From Arachidicoccus rhizosphaerae (GTDB lineage: Bacteria; Bacteroidota; Bacteroidia; Chitinophagales; Chitinophagaceae), in contig NZ_FNQY01000006.1 in assembly GCF_900107765.1 (NCBI RefSeq), positions 62,001 through 126,000 of the forward strand: a DNA stretch of 64,000 nt. Direction: 5' to 3'. The notes beneath the pieces are model-generated. The model did not search any database, was not told the DNA's origin, and saw only the letters and a program-made list of their open reading frames with translations. Made by a program: the position numbers and the translations under genes. Below, in pieces: positions 17,634 through 27,075 of this stretch (its first letter is position 1; each line of letters opens with the position of its first letter).

Positions 17634-17711
17634 TAAACGGTACAGCTTATTGCAATAGATAAGGAAAGTATTGGATGAATTATATAATCAACAAACAGAT
17701 AATTCCAAAAA

Positions 17712-19133
17712 ATGAAGTCTAAAGGAAACAGTAAACCATTAAAAATCTGGCGCCTTATAACGCCCATGCTCGGCGTCGCCACCCTTGTACTCAGCAGCGG
17801 AGTGGTATTTGCCGGCAGGTCCGCCACCGGTTTTACAGCAGGGGGCATATCCGGTGTGGATGCAGGTCAGGATACTGCCGGTCCTGATCTTAAAATGGCT
17901 GTGCTAAGCGATCCCAGATTGGAAAAAGTAAAACATATGGCAGAGAAACTTATCTCTGAAGGCTTTACGGCAGGCAGCGGTTACGCAGAGGTCTGGATCA
18001 GAGATTTTAATACATTTATCCGGTTATCCTGCAAGGTCATGGCTAAGGATACGGTCAAAGAAAAGTTACTGTTGTTTTTTAAAATGCAGGGTACGGATGG
18101 AAATATAATAGATGGTTATACCCCCGCCTCTTCGGCCGGGGCAGGCTATGACTATATTTATAGTAAACTTGCACCAGAGCTGGCCGGCCATAAAAACACG
18201 GTAGAAACAGATCAGGAATCTTCTTTAATCCAGGCTGTTTATAAATATATCCGGCAGACAGGGGATGCCCGGATCCTTACGCAAAACATTGGAGGTAAAT
18301 CGGTACTTGCCAGAATGGAAATGGCACTCAGGTACTTAATGAGTAGTCATTATAATAAAAAATACGGGTTACTATTCGGGGCTACTACGGCCGACTGGGG
18401 CGATGTTCAACCTGAATCGCCCTGGGGGGTAGTGGTAGACAGCAATAGCCATATGGCTATTGATATCTATGACAATGCCATGTTTTTAATAGCACTGAAT
18501 AATTATATTGAGATGGCCCAAAACGATACGGACAATCTCCCAAGTGCTCAAAAAGCAGATGTCACCAAATGGATGAGGCTGAGAGACAGGTTTATACACC
18601 AGATCAGGGAAGTTTTATGGGATAGGCACAGACAGAAGTTTATCCCTCACATTTACTTACAGGGCAGTCCTTTTCCAAAGGACTTTGATGAAAATAGCAT
18701 CTTATATTATGGAGGAACCGCCACGGCTATCCAGGCCGGACTGTTAAGTAAAGCGGAGGTAGCTGCTGTGAATGACCAGATGCTGGCAGGCGTTAAGGCG
18801 GCAGGCGCCGGTTCAATAGGGCTTACACTATACCCGCCCTATCCTGCAGGTTTTTTTAAAAATAAATCCATGTATCCATACGGATACCAGAATGGCGGGG
18901 ACTGGACCTGGTTTGGAGCAAGGATGATTTTTGAATTAATAAACTACGGTCTGGTGCGTCAGGCCTATCAAGAGCTGAGCCCTATGCTTGACCGTGTTAT
19001 TAAAAATAATGGATTTTATGAATGGTATACCCCGGACGGGAAGCCTTCCGGCTCAGGCCAGTTCAGAGGCTCAGCCGGCGTTTTGTATGACGCAATTGTC
19101 CGGCTGGAAGCCTGGGCCAATAAGAAGTCCTGA
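17712..19133 (+). CDS. Exported putative six-hairpin glycosidase, family not recognised
   Basis: The 473-residue protein has a signal peptide (MLGVATLVLSSGVVFAG). Aromatic and acidic motifs are spaced like an (alpha/alpha)6-barrel glycosidase: YAEVWIRDFNTFI, GNIIDGYTPAS, ETDQESSLIQAVYKYI, ATTADWGDVQPESPWG, DSNSHMAIDIYDNAMF, and GYQNGGDWTWFGARMI followed by GFYEWYTPDGKPSGSGQFRGSAG. The WIRDF and DWGD segments are likely catalytic or substrate-binding. It is 78 bases after the second GH92 gene and ends at a strong palindromic terminator, so it is the last gene of the mannosidase operon. It could be an exo-mannosidase or glucosidase related to the trehalase/GH15/GH125 clan; I could not place it in a family. 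Confidence 0.6.
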   Translation: MKSKGNSKPLKIWRLITPMLGVATLVLSSGVVFAGRSATGFTAGGISGVDAGQDTAGPDLKMAVLSDPRLEKVKHMAEKLISEGFTAGSGYAEVWIRDFNTFIRLSCKVMAKDTVKEKLLLFFKMQGTDGNIIDGYTPASSAGAGYDYIYSKLAPELAGHKNTVETDQESSLIQAVYKYIRQTGDARILTQNIGGKSVLARMEMALRYLMSSHYNKKYGLLFGATTADWGDVQPESPWGVVVDSNSHMAIDIYDNAMFLIALNNYIEMAQNDTDNLPSAQKADVTKWMRLRDRFIHQIREVLWDRHRQKFIPHIYLQGSPFPKDFDENSILYYGGTATAIQAGLLSKAEVAAVNDQMLAGVKAAGAGSIGLTLYPPYPAGFFKNKSMYPYGYQNGGDWTWFGARMIFELINYGLVRQAYQELSPMLDRVIKNNGFYEWYTPDGKPSGSGQFRGSAGVLYDAIVRLEAWANKKS

Positions 19134-19166
19134 TATGTATTGATTATTAAGGCTTCATGCAAAAAC

Positions 19167-19220
19167 AAATATAATAGGCCTGAATGTGGGTTATAACCCA
19201 CATTCAGGCCTATTATATTT
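19167..19220 (+). terminator. 54-base perfect palindrome, terminator of the mannosidase operon
   Basis: The sequence is an uninterrupted 27-bp inverted repeat centred at TTATAA, ending in a T-rich tail. It lies 34 bases after the putative glycosidase gene. A degenerate copy of its core occurs at 19344-19365. Confidence 0.75.
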
Positions 19221-19343
19221 TTCACCTTTACAATTTCTAGCCTGAGTGCCGATAGGCGTATCCATAACCCTTGGTTTCTTGATGATTTGCAATAAATGGA
19301 TGATTAGATAATTATGAGCAATTCTTTGGAGCTTCGGATTTTA

Positions 19344-19365
19344 AATGTGGTGTATAGCCCACATT
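19344..19365. repeat. Degenerate second copy of the palindrome core
   Basis: AATGTGG-7-CCCACATT differs at only three positions from the core of the 19167-19220 palindrome (AATGTGGG-TTATAA-CCCACATT). It has no T-run and is not a terminator by itself. The rest of 19134-19537 holds no gene that I can see. Confidence 0.45.
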
Positions 19366-19537
19366 GTGCTATTTCTTTGCATACCCTGAAAGGCCTTTGG
19401 CATGAAAATCCGCCTGTTTGCCTTTAAATATGCCCTGTTTGCCACTTCCTGCTTTTAAATTCTGAATAAATTTTGCATTTTGCTACTTGTAATTTGAAGG
19501 ACTTCTTATTTAATTGATTGGTTATAAAGAATGTATA

Positions 19538-21112
19538 ATGAAAAAGACGCTTTTTTGTTTAAAATCATTTTTGGTAATTGTGGCGACCTGTAGTTTAATT
19601 TCCTGTGGAAAATCAGATGGATCCTGGACGGATCCTACTTCTGATCAGGGTTCGACGACTGGAACAACGACAGGAGACGGCTCTTCCTCAGCTACCACAA
19701 AGATTGACAGTACCTATACATCAGGCACTGCTGAAGGGTCTACTGAAACGGGGTATGATGAAGATGACCTGGTAGAATCCAGCTTTACCCTGGCCAGTAC
19801 GGTAAAAATAGTTTACGGCTCAACCGTTACAGTTACGAATCCTTTGGCTGGAAATGGGGTTACAATAACGACCGATGGTAATAATGTAGTGATCAATGCG
19901 ACAGTCGCAGGGGTTGCCTATGACGTTTCAGGAACAACCAGCAGTGGATCCCTAAAGATTTATAGTGATAAGAAATTTGAGCTGAACTTAAATGGTGCTT
20001 CTATCACCAGTACGGATCGTCCGGCCATTAATATCCAGTCCGGTAAAACGGCTTTTGTTGTATTACAACAAGGATCAACTAATTCATTAACCGATGCGGC
20101 CAGTTATACATCCCTGACAGACGGAGAAGATGCAAAAGGTGCATTTTTTAGTGAAGGTCAATTGGTCTTTAGCGGTTCCGGAGCACTGACTGTGAACGGT
20201 AATTATAAACATGGTATTGTCAGTGATGATTATATCAGAGTCAGAACCGGAACGCTGAATGTGACCAGTACCGTTAAAGATGCCATTCATACCAATGAAG
20301 GCTTTATAATGGATAATGGCACTTTAAACCTGAAATCTGCCGATGACGGAGTTCAGGTGGACGCAGGTTATGCGATCGTTAATGATGGCACGATCACCAT
20401 TAACTCTACCGGCAAGGGAATTACTGCCGATAATGAGGACGAAGATCCTGAAGTGACCCCTTATGTAGTGATTAATGGAGGGAATATTTCGGTCACTGCA
20501 AAAGACGAGGGCATAGAAAGTAAAGGAGATCTGACCATTAATGCTGGGAATATTGTTTGCAACACGACGGATGACGGTATTAATGCCGCTGATAATATTT
20601 ATATTAACGGAGGTAAGATCTTTGCCTATGCGACGGACAATGATGGCATTGACGCCAATGGATTACTGACTATTACAGGTGGGGTAGTTGTCGCAGCAGG
20701 CGCCAGACAGCCTGAAGCCAGTTTTGACTGTGACGCCAGAACCTTTAAGATTACAGGAGGCATGATTGTAGGAGTAGCGGGTGCTACCAGCGGACCCACC
20801 GCCTCTGCCAGTACCGTTAATTCCGTTATCTTAGGTAGCGGCACCAGCGGTCAGATCATCCATATTGAAGATACGGATGGGAATGAAGTCATGACTTTTA
20901 AGGCGCCGGAAGCATTCAGTACCTTGATATATGCCAGTTCTAAACTGAAATCCAGTACCAGCTACAAAATATATACGGGCGGAAGCGTGGCATCGGGAAC
21001 AGATTTTAATGGCCTTTATATGAGTGGTACTTATTCGGGAGGTACTAATGCAGGATCGTTTACGACTTCCAGTACGGTCACTCAGGTAGGAGGCAGCATT
21101 AGCCGCGGATAA
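19538..21112 (+). CDS. Carbohydrate-binding-domain lipoprotein (DUF4353-like)
   Basis: The ATG at 19538 gives 524 residues and a proper lipoprotein signal (KKTLFCLKSFLVIVATCSLISC, lipobox LISC); a TTG eight codons upstream is less likely. After a Gly/Ser/Thr-rich linker the protein is a repetitive beta-structure with recurring elements such as DDGVQVDAGYAIVNDGTITINS, KDEGIESKGDLTINAGNI and TTDDGINAADNIYINGGKI. This matches the DUF4353 carbohydrate-binding family. It is probably an outer-membrane surface lipoprotein that binds or organises glycan. It has its own transcription unit between strong hairpins. Confidence 0.75.
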   Translation: MKKTLFCLKSFLVIVATCSLISCGKSDGSWTDPTSDQGSTTGTTTGDGSSSATTKIDSTYTSGTAEGSTETGYDEDDLVESSFTLASTVKIVYGSTVTVTNPLAGNGVTITTDGNNVVINATVAGVAYDVSGTTSSGSLKIYSDKKFELNLNGASITSTDRPAINIQSGKTAFVVLQQGSTNSLTDAASYTSLTDGEDAKGAFFSEGQLVFSGSGALTVNGNYKHGIVSDDYIRVRTGTLNVTSTVKDAIHTNEGFIMDNGTLNLKSADDGVQVDAGYAIVNDGTITINSTGKGITADNEDEDPEVTPYVVINGGNISVTAKDEGIESKGDLTINAGNIVCNTTDDGINAADNIYINGGKIFAYATDNDGIDANGLLTITGGVVVAAGARQPEASFDCDARTFKITGGMIVGVAGATSGPTASASTVNSVILGSGTSGQIIHIEDTDGNEVMTFKAPEAFSTLIYASSKLKSSTSYKIYTGGSVASGTDFNGLYMSGTYSGGTNAGSFTTSSTVTQVGGSISRG

Positions 21113-21281
21113 AGCGGGCAACGGCATTAGTGCCATTCACAAGCAAATAGGTTTGGAATAATAATATTGAACCGGAGGGTTGGTTGCGTTAGGTTGTTGA
21201 ATGTTCTCAAATCACTCCGGTTCTATGGATTATAAAAAGAAGAGGATAACTACACTAAACTCAAAATGATTTCCTCTACTG

Positions 21282-21345
21282 CCTGTCCGGTAAAGTAATA
21301 ACAAAGGGTAATGCCCGGTTTTTACTTTACCGGGCAGGTTTTTTT
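21282..21345 (+). terminator. Terminator downstream of the DUF4353-like gene
   Basis: A 17-bp stem (CCTGTCCGGTAAAGTAA with TTACTTTACCGGGCAGG, one T-G pair) is followed by seven T residues. It is 170 bases after the lipoprotein stop codon. Confidence 0.8.
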
Positions 21346-21374
21346 GAGCAGTAGTGGGAGAAAACTGCACCTGA

Positions 21375-21460
21375 TTTTAGGGATTTTTTATCCCTAAAAC
21401 CTGCTTAAGGTTAAGCAAAACGGAAGGTCGATTTTATCCTTCGGTCGAAGGAAAGCCAAT
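21375..21460. repeat. Cluster of three consecutive small hairpins
   Basis: TTTTAGGGAT / ATCCCTAAAA (21375-21399, 5-T loop), GCTTAA-GG-TTAAGC just after it, and TCCTTC-GGTC-GAAGGA near 21440 follow each other within 90 bases directly behind the terminator. Function unknown. Confidence 0.4.
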
Positions 21461-22358
21461 TTTACTTTTAAAAAATAAACATAATCTATTGATTATTATA
21501 GTTGTTTTGCTTGTCCGGCTTTTGTCCGGCCTGTAGAGGATCTTTTTATATAAATGCAGAATATATTTGTTGTCCAAAATTGAGGTATAGGTAAACACAG
21601 TAGGCCGCAATTAAGATTTAACCCTGTAGCATTATTGCTATTCTAACTGCTTATATTTTTTAAAAGTCTTATAGTTTACGTGATTACCTTTTCTCCTCGA
21701 TTGTACTCCGCTTGTCTCAGATGGATTGTACGCCAAAGCGTTGCTTAAAAAAAATCCTGCATTAGGATGGAAATTTCAAGTATATAATTATTATATGTAA
21801 TTAGTAAACTACTTTTTATTAACACCTTATATGAATGCTCTCCTTTACCACCTTCTTGTTTTTCGTAAAGGAAGAGAGGGATAACTGTGAGTCGCCAGCC
21901 GGGCAATTCCCTAAGGGTGACGATATTTTTATGTCCTGTCAGGTAATGATATATATCCATTGTATCCGTATAATGAACGCTTATGGCGCTGCTGAAGGAC
22001 TCGCCATAGACGACTTAATACTTCAGTTTTTGAATTTATGGGCCAGGCAAAAGGGGCACAACCCGGATGATTGCGGACTGAATAAAATCCGTTTAAGAGG
22101 CTGAATGTTGGATTGTTTTTAACTTAAATAGCGTTAAATCAATTAGATACGTATTTGTCCGCTTTTTGTCTGCCCGGAATTTGCGGATTGCTTATTTCCT
22201 TAAATAGTTTTGACTACCCACTGAGGTTTTAGAAGCTGCACTTTCTTTAACCTTACTGCACTGAAGATACCGTGCGAACTGCTTATGAATTTTTTATTGA
22301 AAAACCGCGGCTTAGAACCTACACCGGTTTTGTATGTAAACCAATTATTGTAATAAAA

Positions 22359-24587
22359 ATGAAAATTATGAAACCAATTTTACTGTTTATTTTGGGCTTA
22401 TGCTGCAGCCTCTGCACCTGTGTCCAGGCACAAACGGTTTATTATGTAAAAACTTTATCGAGCGGGTTGACGGGTACGAGCTGGTCAGACGCATTAGGTA
22501 ACCTGCAGGACGCCATTAATATGGCCGCAGCCGGCGATCAGATCTGGGTGGCAAAAGGTAGTTATTATGGGAATAATGGATCCGGTTATGGGGTAGTACT
22601 CAAAGAAGGAGTATCGATTTATGGAGGATTTCTAGGCACTGAATCCCAGCTCTCTGACAGGGATCCGGCAACGAATGTTACAAGTATTATCGGGGATTAC
22701 GCGACAGGGTTTATCGCACTGCAGGCAACAAATTTCAATCTGGGCCTTGCAACGCAGATAGATGGGTTGACTATTAGCGGTAATACTTCACTGAGATTAA
22801 GGGGGATTTTCTTAAGTAATGTTCCCTCCAGTCTGAAAATAAATAATTGCATTATTAAAGATTTTTTTCCAATAATTCCTGCAAATGATGGATTGAACGG
22901 ATATGGCGGTGGAATATATATGAATAACAGTTCTCCCGTGATAACCAACTGTAGTTTTTCGAATAATAAGTCCGGTGGGAATTACGGAGGTGCTGTTTAT
23001 ATTCTGGGTGGGAATCCTGAATTTATAAATTGTTCGTTTTTGGGAAATAACGGAGCCACAGGCGGAGGAGCCGTTTACAGTAACGGGGCCAGTGCCATCT
23101 ACACTCATTGTATTTTTAAAGAAAATACATTATCATCACTGAATTCTAATTATGGAGGTGCGCTTTACCTTACCGGGGGGAGCTCCGTAATAGACAATTG
23201 CCTTTTTACCGGCAATACTGCAGGAAATGGCGGCGCTGCTTTATATGTCTTCCAGAGCGAATTATCCATTCAAAATTGTACGATTACAAATAATGAGGCA
23301 GCTAATGCAACCGGAGGCGGGGCTATCATGTATTCGACCACGGATGGCAGCCAGATTTCCATTGCTAATTCCATCATCTGGAATAATCCCTCAACCTATG
23401 CTGATCAATCGCTGGGACTTCCAGAAATTCAGGACAGGTCTATTGATGGTTCTTCGACCGCGCCGGTCGCTGCCAGCTCCATTATAAAAAATGGCCAGTT
23501 CAGCAGCCTTAACCTGGCACCGGTTTTTGTGGACGGGGCCAGTGGTGATTTTCATCTGGCGGCAAACAGTCCGGGTATCGACGCGGGCGACAATTCCTTA
23601 CTGGATGCTACACTGGATGCAACGGATCTTGCCGGTAACATGCGCATCGTCAATGGAAACGTTGATCTGGGGGCTTATGAATCTGTGACCAACCTGATTC
23701 ATAATAACGGGGACAATACCTTTAATGGTTTTAACGGTGCTTTGGATATCACAGGCAATGATTATGAAAATAATCTGACAAACACCTTTAAGTGGAAAAT
23801 GGTTATTACGAACTCCACATCAGCGGTGCAGGAACTGGAAGTGGATCCTAATGATTTGGCGGCTTACAGCCTTTTGATGACGCAGATGGGAATTGCTTTT
23901 GATGCCACTCATTTTCAGGTAGCAGATCTAACCGTGATGCCGACACTGCTTTCTATAATCACCGGGGAAAGTGACTGGAGTACATTTAGTGGTGAGATCC
24001 TGATTACAAGAGTTGTCTATCCCGGACAGGTGCAGGCGGATTCCGTGGAGTCCAATAGTGAGTTAATTACCATTGCCAGTACACTGCCTGTGACCCTGAA
24101 GGATTTTACAGGTGTATTTCAGGAAGGAGCAGCCGCGCTCCAGTGGCATACGGCCATAGAAACGGGTTTTGATCATTTTGAATTAGAGAAAAGTACGAAT
24201 GCAAAAAGCTTCACCAGGCTGACAGACGTGCAGGCTCAGGGCAGCAACAGTACATATACTTTACAGATGCCACAGACGGAACAAAAAGCTTATTACCGCT
24301 TAAAGCTGGTAAACAAGGACGGTACAAGCGCTTATTTTGAAAAACTCGTGGAAATTGTGGCGAGTAAGGACGGCGAAATAAAAGTTTATCCCAATCCGGC
24401 TACCACAGCGCTATTTATTAACTTACAACAGGGGGGCGTTTTACGTCTCTATGATGCAGCCGGAAGGCTGGTGCATACCGTTTGCTTAAAAGAAGGTCTG
24501 AATAAAGTTAATATCAGTAAGCTGAGCCGTGGTATTTATTTTGGACAAATCGAAGGCGGTCCAAGGTTTAAAGTTGTAAAGCAATAA
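22359..24587 (+). CDS. Secreted parallel beta-helix protein with T9SS C-terminal domain
   Basis: The ATG at 22359 gives 742 residues beginning with a clean signal peptide (MKPILLFILGLCCSLCTCVQAQ). Residues about 25-430 form a right-handed beta-helix with polymorphic-outer-membrane-type repeats (GGGIYMNNSSPVITNCSFSN, GGAVYILGGNPEFINCSFLG). Middle beta domains follow. The C-terminus (KVYPNPATTALFINL ... LSRGIYFGQIEGG) is a type IX secretion sorting domain, so the protein should be exported through T9SS and anchored at the surface or released. Beta-helix proteins of this kind can be adhesins or pectin-lyase-like enzymes; no catalytic triad is visible. It is followed by a strong terminator. Confidence 0.8.
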   Translation: MKIMKPILLFILGLCCSLCTCVQAQTVYYVKTLSSGLTGTSWSDALGNLQDAINMAAAGDQIWVAKGSYYGNNGSGYGVVLKEGVSIYGGFLGTESQLSDRDPATNVTSIIGDYATGFIALQATNFNLGLATQIDGLTISGNTSLRLRGIFLSNVPSSLKINNCIIKDFFPIIPANDGLNGYGGGIYMNNSSPVITNCSFSNNKSGGNYGGAVYILGGNPEFINCSFLGNNGATGGGAVYSNGASAIYTHCIFKENTLSSLNSNYGGALYLTGGSSVIDNCLFTGNTAGNGGAALYVFQSELSIQNCTITNNEAANATGGGAIMYSTTDGSQISIANSIIWNNPSTYADQSLGLPEIQDRSIDGSSTAPVAASSIIKNGQFSSLNLAPVFVDGASGDFHLAANSPGIDAGDNSLLDATLDATDLAGNMRIVNGNVDLGAYESVTNLIHNNGDNTFNGFNGALDITGNDYENNLTNTFKWKMVITNSTSAVQELEVDPNDLAAYSLLMTQMGIAFDATHFQVADLTVMPTLLSIITGESDWSTFSGEILITRVVYPGQVQADSVESNSELITIASTLPVTLKDFTGVFQEGAAALQWHTAIETGFDHFELEKSTNAKSFTRLTDVQAQGSNSTYTLQMPQTEQKAYYRLKLVNKDGTSAYFEKLVEIVASKDGEIKVYPNPATTALFINLQQGGVLRLYDAAGRLVHTVCLKEGLNKVNISKLSRGIYFGQIEGGPRFKVVKQ

Positions 24588-24615
24588 AGAATCAATAAAA
24601 CGACTTGATGATTAG

Positions 24616-24646
24616 CAAGACCAATGATGACTCATCATTGGTCTTG
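24616..24646 (+). terminator. Terminator after the beta-helix gene
   Basis: A 14-bp perfect inverted repeat (CAAGACCAATGATG / CATCATTGGTCTTG) with a 3-base loop lies 28 bases after the stop codon. The T-run is weak. Confidence 0.65.
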
Positions 24647-24864
24647 TCCTTTCCGGGACATCAGGCAGCGCGTGAGCAGAGCACTTTTATTATAAAATGG
24701 TAAAAGACAATCGTTTGCTTAAAATGGGCTTTCCGCCTTATTTAGAGGGGTTGTTAGAAATATATTGGTTAACATTGCCAGACATTTGATTTCGGGTGGT
24801 ACTACTATTCCGAAAACCTCATTGATAGAAAGCATTCTTACTTATTTTTCTAAATCAATTTACA

Positions 24865-27054
24865 GTGAAGGCTAAATTATTGCTACCGCTTATTGTTTTC
24901 GCATCACTTTCCTTAAGTCTAAAAGCGCAGGATTTTCCCGGTGTGCGGGACCTGGTGAAAAGAAGAGTTCCCTGGCTGGATAAGTCCCTGGTCCTGAAAC
25001 GGGCCACCTTTTCCGGGCAGTCAGACGCATTTACATTAAGCTCCCGCAACGGGAAACTGACAGTAGAGGCCACCGGTCCCAATGCGGCAGCCATGGGGGT
25101 TAGCTGGTATCTTAAGTATTATTGTCACCGCTCCATGAGTCATATGGGAGACAATCTAAGCGCAGTGGATCATTTGCCGGTCATTGAAACGCCTATACAT
25201 AGACAAGGCCTTGCCGAGTACAGGTACGCTTTAAATTATTGTACCTATAATTATACCATGAGTTTTTATAACTGGGATGACTGGCAAAAAGAGCTGGATT
25301 ATATGGCGCTGAACGGCGTTAATCTGATGCTGATCGCCAACGGACAGGAAGCGGTATGGGAAAAAGTACTGGAAGAGCTAGGATATACGCAAAATGAAAT
25401 CGATGACTTTATTACCGGACCTGCTTTTAATGCCTGGTGGCTGATGGGTAATATTCAGGGCTGGGGCGGACCTATGAACAGACAAGAAATTGCTGCAAGG
25501 GCGCATCTGGTGCAACAAATGATAGGCAGAATGAAAGTGCTTGGGATCCAGCCTGTGATGCCGGCATTCTTTGGCATGGTCCCATCCTCATTAAAAAACA
25601 AATTTAAAGCACACATTGTGCCCCAGGGCAAATGGGGCGCTTTTGAAAGACCGGATATTTTAGATCCTTCCGACAGTTTGTTCACCCGCATCAGCCATTT
25701 GTTTTACGGGGCCACCAAAGAGCTCTACGGTAAGAATATCCGTTTTTTCTCTGGCGATCCTTTTCATGAAGGGGGTAAGCATGGGGATATTGATCTGAAG
25801 GATGCCGGCATCAGGATTCAGCAGGCCATGCAGGATGCTTTCCCCGGGGCGATCTGGGTACTGCAGGGCTGGCAGTCCAATCCCGATAAACATTTAATTG
25901 AAGGCGTAAATAAAAAGGATATCCTGATTCAGGAACTTTTCGGGGAGAATACAAAAAACTGGGAAGATCGAAAAGGATATGAGGGGACCCCTTTTATTTG
26001 GTGTACAGTCACCAATTTTGGAGAAAGACCGGGCATCAACGGGAAGCTTCAACGCTTTGCAGATGAAATCTACCGGGTGCGTCATAGCCCCTATGGTTCT
26101 CTATGTAGAGGAATAGGCATTATGCCGGAAGGTATCAATAATAATCCGGTGGTCTATGAGCTGATGCTGGAACTGGGATGGCATAAAGATAAGGTAGCTG
26201 TAGGAAGCTGGATAACCAATTATATTTATGCTCGTTACGGGAAAACGGACAGTGTGATGCAGCAGGCCTGGCAGTACTTGCTGGCCTCCGCCTATAGCAG
26301 TGAAACTGCCTATGCGGAAGGCCCCCCGGAAAATATATTATGTGCCCGCCCCGCCTTAAAGATTAAATCGGTCTCTTCCTGGGGGAGTGCCATTAAGAAA
26401 TATGATCTCGTCGCATTTAAAAAGGCCGTAGCATTATATGTCAAAGCATGGCCTCTTTACAAAGATCATAAGACCTATAGAATTGATCTGATTAGTATGC
26501 TGATGCAGCAAATAGGGACAGCGGCAGATTCCTGCTATGCCGGCTTAATAAGTGCCTATTACGGGAGGAACCTGCCTTTGTTTAATCAACAGACAGGGCG
26601 GTTTTTGGGCTTATTGGACCAGGCTGATCAGCTTTTGTCAACGGAGCCGTTTTACCAGTTGTCAACCTATCAGCATCAGGCGCTAGCCTTAAACAGCGAT
26701 CCCGTGACCGCTGAAAACAATCTGCGGAATCTTTTAATGCTGAACACCTACTGGGGTGGCAATGACCCAAATAATGATGATTTGCATGAGTATGCGTATA
26801 AAGAGTGGTCGCCCATGCTGCAAACATTTTATAAACCAAGGTGGGTAGCTTTCTTTGATAAATTAAAGACGGATTTACAGGATGGGAAATCAGACAGTGC
26901 GACGCTTACACCTGTTTCTTATTTTAAATGGGACAGAAACTGGGTCCAGGAAACGCTTACAAAAATAATGCAGGCGCCCGGCTCAAATAAGAACGTAGCT
27001 ACGGACTCCTCAGCGCTGGGAGCTTTGGCAAAAAAGATAATTAAGGAGCTGTAA
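24865..27054 (+). CDS. Alpha-N-acetylglucosaminidase (GH89)
   Basis: The 729-residue protein begins with a signal peptide (KLLLPLIVFASLSLSLKAQ) read from a GTG start at 24865; no in-frame ATG precedes the signal. GH89 features are strong: RYALNYCTYNYTMSFYNWDDWQKELDYMALNGVN, GQEAVWEKVLEELGYTQNEIDDFITGPAFNAWWLMGNIQGWGGP (probably containing a catalytic Glu), FSGDPFHEGG and MPEGINNNPVVYELMLELGW. GH89 removes terminal alpha-linked N-acetylglucosamine from heparan-type or mucin-type glycans. It is exported and immediately precedes the GH123-like gene (21 bases), which suggests joint action on N-acetylhexosamine glycans. Confidence 0.9.
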   Translation: MKAKLLLPLIVFASLSLSLKAQDFPGVRDLVKRRVPWLDKSLVLKRATFSGQSDAFTLSSRNGKLTVEATGPNAAAMGVSWYLKYYCHRSMSHMGDNLSAVDHLPVIETPIHRQGLAEYRYALNYCTYNYTMSFYNWDDWQKELDYMALNGVNLMLIANGQEAVWEKVLEELGYTQNEIDDFITGPAFNAWWLMGNIQGWGGPMNRQEIAARAHLVQQMIGRMKVLGIQPVMPAFFGMVPSSLKNKFKAHIVPQGKWGAFERPDILDPSDSLFTRISHLFYGATKELYGKNIRFFSGDPFHEGGKHGDIDLKDAGIRIQQAMQDAFPGAIWVLQGWQSNPDKHLIEGVNKKDILIQELFGENTKNWEDRKGYEGTPFIWCTVTNFGERPGINGKLQRFADEIYRVRHSPYGSLCRGIGIMPEGINNNPVVYELMLELGWHKDKVAVGSWITNYIYARYGKTDSVMQQAWQYLLASAYSSETAYAEGPPENILCARPALKIKSVSSWGSAIKKYDLVAFKKAVALYVKAWPLYKDHKTYRIDLISMLMQQIGTAADSCYAGLISAYYGRNLPLFNQQTGRFLGLLDQADQLLSTEPFYQLSTYQHQALALNSDPVTAENNLRNLLMLNTYWGGNDPNNDDLHEYAYKEWSPMLQTFYKPRWVAFFDKLKTDLQDGKSDSATLTPVSYFKWDRNWVQETLTKIMQAPGSNKNVATDSSALGALAKKIIKEL

Positions 27055-27075
27055 AATTAATGAAGGAATATTTTT

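Larger units (their letters stand above)
21113..22358. other. Long intergenic region with hairpins, no confident gene
   Basis: This 1.2-kb stretch holds a terminator and three small hairpins in its first third. A TATATTTG box (21562-21569) matches the Bacteroidota -7 consensus without a clear target. A frame at 21835-22104 (89 codons) cannot be assigned and may be a remnant. The rest is AT-rich without visible features. Confidence 0.4.

Noticed and set aside
21835-22104. 89-codon frame in the long intergenic region
   Set aside because: No recognisable motif, no promoter close by and AT-rich surroundings; at best a remnant.
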